Source of the DNA: Sinomonas atrocyanea
GTDB lineage: Bacteria > Actinomycetota > Actinomycetes > Actinomycetales > Micrococcaceae
Direction: 5' to 3'
NCBI RefSeq assembly: GCF_030812675.1
Contig: NZ_JAUSTE010000008.1
Span: 62,001 to 126,000 of the forward strand
DNA length: 64,000 nucleotides
The notes beneath the pieces were generated by a model. The model did no database searches, was not told the DNA's origin, and was given only the letters and a program-made list of their open reading frames with translations. Below are positions 34,742 to 42,388 of the stretch, one piece after another (position 1 is the stretch's first letter; the number at the start of each line of letters is the position of its first letter). The position numbers were made by a program, and so were the translations under genes.

Positions 34742-35500
34742 ATGACGACGGCGCTCATCACCGGCGCGAGCAGTGGCCTCGGGGCCGAGTTCGCGCGTCA
34801 GCTCGCGGCCCAGGGGCACGATCTCGTCCTCGTGGCGCGGGGCCAGGACCGCCTTGATGCCCTGGCGAAGGAGCTCGGGGGGCGCCATGGCGTCGCGACC
34901 GAGGTCCTCGCCGCGGACCTCACCGACCCCGTGGACCTCGGCACCGTGACCACGCGGCTCGCGGACCCCTCACGGCCCGTCGGCATCCTCGTCAACAACG
35001 CGGGGCTGGGGCTCCTCCACGACTTCCACCACACCCCGGCCGAGGAAGAGGTGCACCACCTCCGGCTCCACGTCGAGGCCGCGCTCAGGACCACCAGGGC
35101 CGTTCTCCCGGGCATGCTCGCCCGCGGGGAGGGCCGGATCGTCAACGTGGCGAGCGTCGCGGCCTTCTTGCCGCGCGGGACCTACTCGGCGGCCAAGGCC
35201 TGGCTGCTCGCCTTCAGCCGCTGGGCCAACGTGCACTACCGGCGCTCCGGGGTGCTCGTCACGGCGCTGTGCCCGGGGTTGGTGCGGACCGAGTTCCATG
35301 CGCGGATGGGCATGGAGACACGATGGATTCCCGGCTGGGCCTGGCTCCGCGCCGAGCGGGTGGTCCGCGACGGGCTCCGCGACAACCTGGCCGGCAGGTC
35401 GGTGTCCGTCCCGTCGATGCGGTACAAGGCAGTCCGCGCGGCCGCGGCCGTGCTGCCGGACCGCGTCCTCGGCGGCCCGGCGCGGCGCCCCGAGCGCTAG
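34742..35500 (+). CDS. Short-chain dehydrogenase/reductase
   Basis: A 252-residue classical SDR with the cofactor loop TGASSGLG (7-14), NNAG (85-88) and the catalytic Ser138, Tyr148 and Lys152 (YSAAK). The C-terminal basic helices suggest loose membrane association, as in related lipid-acting SDRs. A TAGGCT box (34729-34734) ends 7 bases before the ATG at 34742, so the gene is likely leaderless and separate from the upstream pair. Substrate unknown. Confidence 0.85.
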   Translation: MTTALITGASSGLGAEFARQLAAQGHDLVLVARGQDRLDALAKELGGRHGVATEVLAADLTDPVDLGTVTTRLADPSRPVGILVNNAGLGLLHDFHHTPAEEEVHHLRLHVEAALRTTRAVLPGMLARGEGRIVNVASVAAFLPRGTYSAAKAWLLAFSRWANVHYRRSGVLVTALCPGLVRTEFHARMGMETRWIPGWAWLRAERVVRDGLRDNLAGRSVSVPSMRYKAVRAAAAVLPDRVLGGPARRPER

Positions 35501-35520
35501 GCGGCGCCGGGCCGCCGGCC

Positions 35521-35555
35521 GGTGAGGGGCCGGCAGGATCTGCCGGCCCCTCACC
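35521..35555. terminator. Bidirectional terminator, SDR / tautomerase
   Basis: A perfect 15-bp stem, GGTGAGGGGCCGGCA (35521-35535) with TGCCGGCCCCTCACC (35541-35555), loop GGATC, between two convergent genes. Confidence 0.7.
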
Positions 35556-35579
35556 ATGCCCGGTGGGCAAGTGCCCTAA

Positions 35580-35777
35580 TCAGCGGCTGCCGTTCCGCTC
35601 CGCGATGGTCTGGTCTGCCTTGGACCAGAGCTCGGTGCTCACCTCCCGGATGATCACTGTGGTGTTCTCGGGAAGCGCGCCCACGCTCTCCTCGGCTGCT
35701 CTGTGGAGCGCGGAGATGAGCGAGCGCAGCTGCTCGGGGGTCCGGCCTTGGGCGATCGAGACGTCGATCAGGGGCAT
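35580..35777 (-). CDS. 4-oxalocrotonate tautomerase family protein
   Basis: A 65-residue protein with Pro directly after the initiator Met (MPLIDVSI), the catalytic base of this superfamily, and the Arg-containing stretches GRTPEQLRSLI and IIREV that bind carboxylates. Family members interconvert enol and keto acids. It is the last gene of the leftward catabolic operon, 66 bases after the monooxygenase gene, with AGGAG 7 bases before the ATG. A tautomerisation step in the same pathway is a reasonable inference. Confidence 0.88.
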   Translation of the reverse strand: MPLIDVSIAQGRTPEQLRSLISALHRAAEESVGALPENTTVIIREVSTELWSKADQTIAERNGSR

Positions 35778-35788
35778 GGGGTGCTCCT

Positions 35789-35812
35789 CATGGTCATGGT
35801 CATGGTCATGGT
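35789..35812. repeat. Tandem hexamer (CATGGT)x4
   Basis: Four perfect copies of CATGGT between the tautomerase and monooxygenase genes. Read leftward it is ATG ACC repeated, ending just before the tautomerase ribosome-binding site. Such repeats change length by slippage. Confidence 0.85.
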
Positions 35813-35843
35813 CGGGAAGCCCGACCGATGCGGATGGTCTTGG

Positions 35844-36938
35844 TCAGCGCGCCGATGCCCCCAGAGACTCCTGGGACTGCTCGTGAGCGGCCTGCTCCGT
35901 GAACGCGGGGACCACGTGCTCGATGAAGAGCTGCAGCGACTCGCGCTTGGCCTCGTGGCTCATGCTGTTGTCGATCCAGAAGCTGTACTCGTCGACGCCG
36001 AGCGCCTCGTAGTCGCGCAGGCGGGCGATGACCTCGTCAGGCGTGCCGATCATGGCGGTCGTGTGCAGGGACTCCGGCTGGAACTCCAGACGTCCCTCGA
36101 ACTTCGACTCGGGGCTGGGCTCGAGGAAGCCGTTCACCGGGGTGGACTTGTTGCCGAACCACGCGTCGAAGGTGCGGTAGAAGCGGTTGATCGCCTCCGC
36201 GGCGGGACGCCAGCCGTCCGGGTCCTCGGGGGAGTGGACGTGGGTGTGGCGCAGGACCATGAGATCGGGGCGGGGAACCTCGGGGTTGTTGGCGCAGGCG
36301 TCGTCGAACTTCCGCTTGAGGTCGGCGACCTCCTCGTCACCCTTCATCAGTGGGGTCACCATGACGTTGCAGCCCTGGGAGACGGCGAAGTTGTGCGAGT
36401 CGGGGTCACGGGCCGCGACCCACATCGGCGGGTTCGGCTGCTGGACCGGCTTGGGAACGCTGGTCGAGGTGGGGAACTGCCAGATCTCGCCGTTGTGCGC
36501 ATAGTCGCCGCGCCACAGCTCGCGCACGGCCGGCACGAGCTCGCGCAGGTGCTTCCCGCCGTCGGTCGCGGGAAGGCCCCCGGCGATCCGGTCGAACTCG
36601 ATCTGGTACGCCCCGCGCGCGAGGCCGACCTCCATGCGCCCGTTGCTGATCACGTCCAAGAGGGCGCACTCACCGGCGACACGGATCGGGTTCCAGAACG
36701 GCGCGATGATCGTGCCGGCCCCGAGTCGGATCGTCGAGGTCTGGCCGGCAAGATAGGCCAGCAGCGGGATCGGGCTGGGCGAGATGGTGTATTCCATGGC
36801 GTGGTGCTCGCCGATCCAGACCGTGCTGAATCCGCCGGCCTCCGCCATCAGCGTGAGTTCGGTGAGGTTCTCGAACAGCTCACGGTGGGTGACTGACTCA
36901 TCCCAGCGCTCCATGTGGACGAATAGGGAAAATCGCAT
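35844..36938 (-). CDS. LLM-class (luciferase-like) flavin-dependent monooxygenase
   Basis: A 364-residue protein with the bacterial-luciferase TIM-barrel pattern: MRFSLFVHMERWDES at the start, VWIGEHHAMEYTISPSP (about residues 40-56), RLGAGTIIAPFWNPIRVAGE, and DVISNGRMEVGLARG. These enzymes use reduced FMN supplied by a separate reductase to insert oxygen or open rings. The SnoaL-flavin reductase fusion at 41.3 kb is the obvious partner. The ATG at 36938 has AGGAG upstream; the longer frame to 37508 is not credible. It lies between an aldehyde dehydrogenase and a tautomerase in a seven-gene leftward set. Confidence 0.9.
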   Translation of the reverse strand: MRFSLFVHMERWDESVTHRELFENLTELTLMAEAGGFSTVWIGEHHAMEYTISPSPIPLLAYLAGQTSTIRLGAGTIIAPFWNPIRVAGECALLDVISNGRMEVGLARGAYQIEFDRIAGGLPATDGGKHLRELVPAVRELWRGDYAHNGEIWQFPTSTSVPKPVQQPNPPMWVAARDPDSHNFAVSQGCNVMVTPLMKGDEEVADLKRKFDDACANNPEVPRPDLMVLRHTHVHSPEDPDGWRPAAEAINRFYRTFDAWFGNKSTPVNGFLEPSPESKFEGRLEFQPESLHTTAMIGTPDEVIARLRDYEALGVDEYSFWIDNSMSHEAKRESLQLFIEHVVPAFTEQAAHEQSQESLGASAR

Positions 36939-37053
36939 GAGTGCTCCTGACTGCGCTCGGTCCGCTCGCGGCGGAGATTGGTGCGGGAGGGCCGATGCCG
37001 GCCCATGGCGGGGGCGGAGGAGTGCCTGCTCTGCGTATGCAGCAGGCCGGAGG

Positions 37054-38535
37054 TCAGCTCCGCATGATGAAGGGGTCGGCGACAGGCTCCTCGCTGGTGT
37101 TGATCCACACGCTCTTGAGCCGCGTGTACTCGTGCATCGACTCGAGGCCGTGCTCGATGCCGACGCCGCTGGACTTGAAGCCCTCGCGGGGGGACATGGG
37201 GGACATGGCGCGGTAGGTGTTGACCCACACGGTCCCGGCCTCAAGGTGCCTGGCCATGCGGTGCGCCCGCGCGAGGCTCTTGGTCCAGACGCCGGCGGCG
37301 AGCCCATACTCGGTGTCGTTCGCGAGTGGGAGGACTTCCTCCTCGGTGTCGAACGGCATGATGGCGGCGACGGGCCCGAAGATCTCCTCGCGGACCACCC
37401 GCATGCGGTTGTCCACATCGGTGAGGACGGTGGGGGAGTAGAAGTAGCCCGGAAGCCCGGTGTCCGGGCGCTGGCCGCCATACGAGACCGTTGCGCCTTC
37501 CTCGACACCGAGGTTCACGTAGGATTCCACCTTGCTCAGCTGGTCGCCGAAGGCGAGCGGCCCGAGTTCGGTGGCGTCCTCGAGCGGGTTGCCGATGACG
37601 ATCCGCTTCGCCCGCTCGGCGACGCGCTCGACGAGCTCGTCGTAGACGGACCGGTGGGCGAACACACGGCTGCCGGCGATGCAGGTCTGGCCTGCCGCGG
37701 CGAAGATCCCGGCGACGACGCCCAGGGAGGCACTGGCGACGTCGGCATCCTCGAAGACGATGTTCGGGCTCTTGCCGCCGAGCTCCAGGGTGCAGCCGAT
37801 GAAGCGGGACGCCGCTGAGGAGGCGATCGCCCGACCGGTCGCGGTGGAGCCAGTGAAGCTGATCTTGGCGATCCGCCGGTCCTCCACGAGCGCTGCCCCG
37901 GCCTCGCGGCCGAGGCCCGTGACGACGTTGACGACGCCGTCGGGGAAGCCCGCCTCCGAGGCGAGCTCGGCGAGGCGCAGGACCGTGCGGGACGTGTACT
38001 CGGACGGCTTGATGACCAGGGTGTTCCCGGCGGCCAGGGCGGGGGCGAGCTTGGAGACGGTCAGCGTCAGCGGCGAGTTCCACGGGGTGATGGCGCCGAC
38101 GACGCCGAGCGGCTCACGGACGGTGTAGTTCAGGATGGCCGGGTCCATCCCGGGGATCTGGCTTCCCTGGACCTTGTCGGCGAGACCGGCGTAGTAGTAG
38201 AGGTACTCCGGCAGCGTGCGCAGCTGCACCCTCATCTCCCGCAGGAGCTTGCCGTTGTCCTCGGTCTCGAGCCGGGCGAGCTCGTCGCCGTGCTCTCCGA
38301 CGAGGTCGGCGAGGCGGCGGAGGAGGTGTCCGCGCCGGGTGGGGGTGAGGTTGGACCAGTCTGGGCCGTCGAAGGCCTTCGAGGCCGCATCGATCGCTGC
38401 CTCGATGTCGGCCTGAGTGCCTCGGGCGGCCTCGTAGAGCACCTCGAGGGTCGCGGGGTTGGTGCTTTCGAGGTACTGTCCTTCGGCTGGCGGCGTCCAC
38501 CGGCCGCCGATGAAGTGGTCAATCCGTACTGGCAT
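37054..38535 (-). CDS. Aldehyde dehydrogenase family protein
   Basis: A 493-residue NAD(P)-dependent aldehyde dehydrogenase of the common class. It has the oxyanion Asn153 (PWNSP), cofactor motif FTGST (about residue 227), general base Glu251 (ELGGKSP) and nucleophile Cys285 (GQTCIAGSR), so it looks fully active. Its ATG lies within the end of the preceding alpha/beta hydrolase gene (17-base overlap), so they are co-translated. It probably oxidises the aldehyde left after monooxygenase ring opening. Confidence 0.92.
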   Translation of the reverse strand: MPVRIDHFIGGRWTPPAEGQYLESTNPATLEVLYEAARGTQADIEAAIDAASKAFDGPDWSNLTPTRRGHLLRRLADLVGEHGDELARLETEDNGKLLREMRVQLRTLPEYLYYYAGLADKVQGSQIPGMDPAILNYTVREPLGVVGAITPWNSPLTLTVSKLAPALAAGNTLVIKPSEYTSRTVLRLAELASEAGFPDGVVNVVTGLGREAGAALVEDRRIAKISFTGSTATGRAIASSAASRFIGCTLELGGKSPNIVFEDADVASASLGVVAGIFAAAGQTCIAGSRVFAHRSVYDELVERVAERAKRIVIGNPLEDATELGPLAFGDQLSKVESYVNLGVEEGATVSYGGQRPDTGLPGYFYSPTVLTDVDNRMRVVREEIFGPVAAIMPFDTEEEVLPLANDTEYGLAAGVWTKSLARAHRMARHLEAGTVWVNTYRAMSPMSPREGFKSSGVGIEHGLESMHEYTRLKSVWINTSEEPVADPFIMRS

Positions 38536-39289
38536 GGTGCATCTTCCTTTCGGCCTCGTCCGCGAACTCGGCGATGAGGCGGGCGAGCTGCTCGGGCTGC
38601 TCGAGGGGGAGCATGTGGCGCGCGCCGTCGACGACGAGGGTGCGGGCTCCGGGCACGAGCCGGCCGAGGCGCAGGGTCATCTCGGGAGTGGAGCCCGGGT
38701 CATCGCTGCCGGTCACCGCCAGAGTCGGCGCGGTGATGAGCGGCAGGGCGTTGGCGGCGTCGCGGTCACCGGTGGCGAAGACCTGGTAGGCGTGGAGGTA
38801 GGACTCGCGGTCGTTGGACAGCAGGACTTCCCGCACCTGCTCGACGAGGTGGGGCGCGACCCGATCGGTCTCGGGGAACCAGCGTTCGACTGCGGCCTCC
38901 GCGCTCGCGGCGAAGTCGCCGCGGGCCGTCCTGAGCCGGCGGCCGACGGCATCGGCCTCGGCCTCGGTGCGGTCGCAGACGGAGCTGACGCAGACGAGCG
39001 AGAGGATCCGTTCCGGCGCCCGCGCAGCCAGCTCCTGGGCGATCAGGGCACCGAGGGAGAAACCGACGAGGTGCGCCCGCGGCGGGAGCCGCCGCGCGAC
39101 GTCGTCTGCCATCTTCGCCAGCGTGGTGGGCGTGCGCAGGTGAGGCTGGCCGCCGTGGCCGGGAAGGTCGAGGGCCATGACCTCCCGCCCGGCCAGCCAG
39201 AGCGCGCCGTCGGCGATGAGGGCGTCCCACATCGAGCGGTCCAGCCCCACTCCGTGGAGGAGGACGACCGGGGCCTGGGACTCCTCCAC
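38519..39289 (-). CDS. Alpha/beta hydrolase
   Basis: A 256-residue hydrolase with oxyanion HGVG (12-15), nucleophile Ser78 (GFSLG), acid Asp196/197 (TGSDDPG) and His225 (GARHMLP). It is closest in layout to 3-oxoadipate enol-lactonase or RutD-like enzymes that split C-C, C-O or amide bonds of ring-opened products. It sits one base after the DUF1185 gene and overlaps the aldehyde dehydrogenase gene, so it belongs to the same operon. Confidence 0.88.
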   Translation of the reverse strand: MEESQAPVVLLHGVGLDRSMWDALIADGALWLAGREVMALDLPGHGGQPHLRTPTTLAKMADDVARRLPPRAHLVGFSLGALIAQELAARAPERILSLVCVSSVCDRTEAEADAVGRRLRTARGDFAASAEAAVERWFPETDRVAPHLVEQVREVLLSNDRESYLHAYQVFATGDRDAANALPLITAPTLAVTGSDDPGSTPEMTLRLGRLVPGARTLVVDGARHMLPLEQPEQLARLIAEFADEAERKMHHASTD

Positions 39290-39290
39290 G

Positions 39291-39842
39291 CTACTGCTCG
39301 CTCGTCAGCGGGGCGAGGCGCTGCTGCGGGCGGCCCTGGGCCGCCGCAGCGAGGGCCACAATGATCTCCCCCGGGTGCGGCGCGTCGGCGATCCGCACCT
39401 CGATGCTCTGGTGGTGGGAGCGGACCGTTGCGTCGGTCTTGTGCTTGAGCGGGATGTCGAAGGTGACGCCTGCGCGGCCGCGCTTCTCAACGGCCGGCAG
39501 GAGGGTTGTGGCCTCCGCCGCCTTGCGGAAGTGGTCGCCGAACTGGAGGGTGTGGATCAGTGCGGAGCCGTGCTCGATCTCGCCGTCGAGGCCCACGATG
39601 GCCGCCTTGCCGTACGCCTCGACCGGAACGCCGAGCGCCTCGATCACCCGGGGCGCCAGAAGCGCGCCGATATCGGAGGCGTTCTCGCGGATGCCGTCGC
39701 TCAGGTCCTCGACGAAGGGCTGGCCGTCCCACGGGTTCTCGATCACCGCGGCGACCACGGCGACGCGGGCCGCGGGCTCCACGGCACGGCCGCCTTCGCG
39801 TGCCGTCTCGTCGATGAGGGTGACGATCTTCCTGACATTCAT
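39291..39842 (-). CDS. DUF1185 / 'amino acid synthesis' family protein, copy 1
   Basis: A 183-residue protein of the AA_synth (DUF1185) family, whose function is not established. Conserved features include VIENPW (about residue 35), GKAAIVGLDGEIEHGSALIHT (core AAIVGLDGEIEHG, about 77-89), LKHKTDATVRSHH and EVRIADAPHPGEI. The ATG at 39842 has AGGAG 7 bases upstream and overlaps the stop of the second copy (ATGA); an earlier in-frame start at 39869 is rejected. Its gene partners suggest a catabolic rather than biosynthetic role. Confidence 0.85.
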   Translation of the reverse strand: MNVRKIVTLIDETAREGGRAVEPAARVAVVAAVIENPWDGQPFVEDLSDGIRENASDIGALLAPRVIEALGVPVEAYGKAAIVGLDGEIEHGSALIHTLQFGDHFRKAAEATTLLPAVEKRGRAGVTFDIPLKHKTDATVRSHHQSIEVRIADAPHPGEIIVALAAAAQGRPQQRLAPLTSEQ

Positions 39843-40459
39843 CTGGTTGCTCCTACGAGTGTGCTCCATGAGACCTGGGCATCGGTGGTCCGGTCTCCGA
39901 TTCGGGCATGGGGGCGGGGGCCAGTCGACGCCGCCGCGACGACGACGATCTCATCCGGGCGCGGCGCGTCCGGGATACGGATGTCGACGGTCTGGTAGTG
40001 GGTCCGGGTGGCTGCCGCCGTCTTGTGCCACATGGGCACCACAAGGGCCTCTCCGGCGTCGCCCCGGGAGTCGGCGAAGCAGATGATCGAGGTGCCTTCG
40101 AGGGACTCGCGCAGCAGGTTCCCGAAGTAGGGCGTGTGGATGAGGGCGCCCCCGTGCTCGATCTCGCCGGCGGTCCCGACGATGGCGCCCTTGCCGAACG
40201 CCTCGACGGCATCCGCGCCGCCGAGCCCGGACAGGAGCCGGTCGATCAGCCTGGCGGCGATCGCCGGCGCGAGCCAGGCGGCCGCTTCCGAGAGGTCGGC
40301 GTCCGGGCCGAGGCGCGCCCAGGGATTGGCGACGACCGCGGCCGCGGCGGCTCGGGCGGCGGGGATGAGGGGAGCGGTCCCGTTTTCGAGCAGGACCTCC
40401 TCCCTGGAGAAGACGACCTTGCGGATCAGCTCCTCTGGCTGGTCTGGGAAGTTGCGCAC
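39839..40459 (-). CDS. DUF1185 / 'amino acid synthesis' family protein, copy 2
   Basis: A 206-residue paralogue of the next gene, sharing VVANPWARLG, GKGAIVGTAGEIEHGGALIHTPYFGN (core IVGTAGEIEHGGALIH), PMWHKTAAATRTHYQTVDIRIPDAPRPDEI. The two diverge strongly at the N-terminus and tail, so they probably form a heteromer or act on different steps rather than being a recent duplication. It is the first structural gene after the GntR regulator (47-base gap) and overlaps copy 1 by four bases. Confidence 0.85.
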   Translation of the reverse strand: MRNFPDQPEELIRKVVFSREEVLLENGTAPLIPAARAAAAAVVANPWARLGPDADLSEAAAWLAPAIAARLIDRLLSGLGGADAVEAFGKGAIVGTAGEIEHGGALIHTPYFGNLLRESLEGTSIICFADSRGDAGEALVVPMWHKTAAATRTHYQTVDIRIPDAPRPDEIVVVAAASTGPRPHARIGDRTTDAQVSWSTLVGATR

Positions 40460-40506
40460 TATGGGGCCATGACTTTCTGGTGAGGACAGCGAGAGGCTGT
40501 GGTGGT

Positions 40507-41196
40507 TCAGTTCCGGGCCGCGGAGCTCAAGGACGAGTCCGGCATCAGTGCCTCGCGGGAGGATGCATAGACGTGGTTCCTCATCGCGGATTCCGCGCCG
40601 AAGGGATCCTTGTGCTGGATCATCTCGAGCACGGAGCGGTGCTCCTGGGTGGAGGCAGCAATGCGCCCGGGGTGCTCGACCGTGCGCAGCACGAGCCGCT
40701 GGTAGGCGAGCTGGTTCATGAGCCGCTCGTAGTGTTCGACGAGCTTGTGGTTGTCCGACCCGTGCACGATCGCCCAGTGGAACTCGTGCACGAGGCGCGC
40801 GTAGCCGTCCGCGTCCCCGGCGAGGACCGCTTCCTCCGAGTCCGAGAGGTTGCGGCGCAGCACGGCGAGCTCGGGAACCTCGCCCCGGCGTGCCATGAGG
40901 GAGGCCGCGAGTCCCTCGAGGGACTCCTTGAGCTGGAACAGCTCGACGATCTCCCTGCGCGTTGGCTCCCGCACGAACGTTCCGACCTTGGGGCGGATCT
41001 CCACCAGGCCCTCATGCTGGAGCTGCTTGAGCGCTTCGCGGACGGGGGTGCGGCTGACGTCGAAGGCCTGCGCGAGGTAGGCCTCGGGCAGGAGGGCGCC
41101 CGGAGGGAAATCGCCGCCGAGGACGAGCTGGCGGATGCGGTCGAGGAGGCCAACCTGTTCGCCGTTGGCGGTGCTGAGGCCGAGAGCGTCTTGCAT
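40507..41196 (-). CDS. GntR-family regulator (FCD domain) of the catabolic cluster
   Basis: A 229-residue regulator with a winged helix (AQAFDVSRTPVREALKQLQ, residues about 44-62; RPKVGTFV) and an FCD domain (LVHEFHWAIVHGSDNHKLVEHY, core FHWAIVHGSDNHKL). It heads the leftward operon and faces the SnoaL-flavin reductase gene. Two TGCATGCA palindromes, one overlapping its own start codon, are the likely binding sites, so it probably represses itself and both arms until a pathway substrate binds. Confidence 0.87.
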   Translation of the reverse strand: MQDALGLSTANGEQVGLLDRIRQLVLGGDFPPGALLPEAYLAQAFDVSRTPVREALKQLQHEGLVEIRPKVGTFVREPTRREIVELFQLKESLEGLAASLMARRGEVPELAVLRRNLSDSEEAVLAGDADGYARLVHEFHWAIVHGSDNHKLVEHYERLMNQLAYQRLVLRTVEHPGRIAASTQEHRSVLEMIQHKDPFGAESAMRNHVYASSREALMPDSSLSSAARN

Positions 41197-41220
41197 GCAT
41201 CACAGCGTAGGTTGCATGCA
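41192..41220. promoter_or_regulatory. Twin TGCATGCA operators of the GntR regulator
   Basis: TTGCATGCAT occurs at 41191-41200 and again at 41212-41221. Each contains the palindrome TGCATGCA (41192-41199, 41213-41220). The spacing of 21 bases centre to centre puts both on the same DNA face. The first overlaps the regulator's ATG. Confidence 0.65.
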
Positions 41221-41300
41221 TGATGAGCGTCAAGAGGGTCTGCCGATTCCCTAGTGATCGACCGGTTTCCCGGGACTTTCCCCTAATTTCCGGCAAACCG

Positions 41301-41330
41301 TTGACCTGTCCATGTGAGCTGCCTTACCTT
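41301..41330 (+). promoter_or_regulatory. Promoter of the SnoaL-flavin reductase gene
   Basis: -35 TTGACC (41301-41306) and -10 TACCTT (41325-41330) are 18 bases apart, one of the best sigma-70-type promoters in the window. The -10 ends 7 bases before the ATG at 41338, so the transcript is leaderless. Confidence 0.65.
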
Positions 41331-41337
41331 CGTTGGT

Positions 41338-42282
41338 ATGCAACAGACGCTTGAACCGCTCATCACGTCCGCTTGGCTCGCCGCGTGGGACCAGGGTGAC
41401 CTGGGCGCGCTCGATGCGCTCATGGCCGAGGGCTACACCCGGACGAGCAAGGCCACCGGTGCGGCCATCGACCTCGCCGGCCTCAAGGCAGAGATCGCGG
41501 CCGTCCGGGAGGCGTTCCCGGACCTGCGCACCACCGTCGACGACGTGGTCGAAGGCGAGGGCACCGTCGCCGTGTTCTGGACCTCGACCGGTACGCATAC
41601 CCGCGAATACCTCGGTGTTCCGGCCACTGGCCTCACCGTCCAGACCCGGGGCTCGAACATCCTCGTGCTCGACGCCCAGGGCCGCGTCCTGAGGGAGACC
41701 GTGACCTGGGACGGCAGCGAGCTCCTGGCGGGCCTCGGCATCCGCCCCCTGCGGGGCATCGCCGCCCCTCCCGCCCCCGAACCGGAGGAGGAGGGCGCTG
41801 ACCCGGCCCTGGACGTCATGAAGGCCTTCAACCGCCAGTTCGTCACCGGGGTCACTGTGGTGACCACCAAGGAAGGAGACACGCCGAAAGGCCTCGCCGC
41901 CAACGCCTACTGCTCCATCTCACTCGAACCGCCGCTCGTGCTGGTCTGCGTCCAGAAGACCTCCAGCACCTATCCGGCGCTCTTCTCCTCCAGCCACCTC
42001 GGCATCAACATCCTCGGCGCGGACCAGCGCTCCACAGTAGGGGTCTTCGCGTCGAAGTCGCCCGACAAGTTCGCGGAGGTCGACTGGCACGAGGGGCCGC
42101 ACGGCAGCCCGCTCATCGACGGCTCGGCCGCCTCCATCGAGGCCGAGATCCAGGAGCGTTTCCAGGCGAAGACCCATACGGTCTTCATCTGCCGCGTCCG
42201 CCACGCCGAGGTCGACGGCGCCGCCCCCATGGTCTACAAGGCCGGGCACTTCTTCGACGGCGGCCAGCTCGTCGAACTCTGA
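41338..42282 (+). CDS. SnoaL-like domain fused to FMN-dependent flavin reductase
   Basis: A 314-residue two-domain protein. Residues about 1-125 form a SnoaL/NTF2-like cone (ITSAWLAAWDQGDLGALDALMAEGYTR, core WLAAWDQGDLGAL; VEGEGTVAVFWTSTGTHT). After an acidic linker (PEPEEEGADP), residues about 150-314 are a flavin reductase of the HpaC/RutF type (FVTGVTVVTT, GLAANAYCSISLEPPLVLVCVQ in part, HTVFICRV, GHFFDGG). The reductase would supply FMNH2 to the LLM monooxygenase in the opposite arm; the SnoaL part could bind or convert the unstable product. The ATG at 41338 is set by the promoter; an earlier in-frame start at 41314 lies inside it. Confidence 0.85.
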   Translation: MQQTLEPLITSAWLAAWDQGDLGALDALMAEGYTRTSKATGAAIDLAGLKAEIAAVREAFPDLRTTVDDVVEGEGTVAVFWTSTGTHTREYLGVPATGLTVQTRGSNILVLDAQGRVLRETVTWDGSELLAGLGIRPLRGIAAPPAPEPEEEGADPALDVMKAFNRQFVTGVTVVTTKEGDTPKGLAANAYCSISLEPPLVLVCVQKTSSTYPALFSSSHLGINILGADQRSTVGVFASKSPDKFAEVDWHEGPHGSPLIDGSAASIEAEIQERFQAKTHTVFICRVRHAEVDGAAPMVYKAGHFFDGGQLVEL

Positions 42283-42290
42283 AAGGCAGC

Positions 42291-42328
42291 GGCGCGGCTG
42301 AGACCTCGCACAGGACAGCAGCCGCGCC
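42291..42328 (+). terminator. Hairpin after the flavin reductase gene
   Basis: GGCGCGGCTG (42291-42300) pairs with CAGCCGCGCC (42319-42328) with an 18-base loop. It could limit read-through into the permease gene. Confidence 0.4.
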
Positions 42329-42351
42329 GAGCCCATCTGCTCAGACAAGCA

Positions 42352-42369
42352 GTGCACACAGGTGTGCAC
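42352..42369. promoter_or_regulatory. 18-bp palindrome upstream of the NCS1 permease
   Basis: GTGCACAC-AG-GTGTGCAC, perfect 8-bp arms with a 2-base centre, 19 bases before the permease ATG. It is not the TGCATGCA site of the cluster regulator, so a second regulator may act here. Confidence 0.6.
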
Positions 42370-42388
42370 CTCCACTTTAGGACTAACC

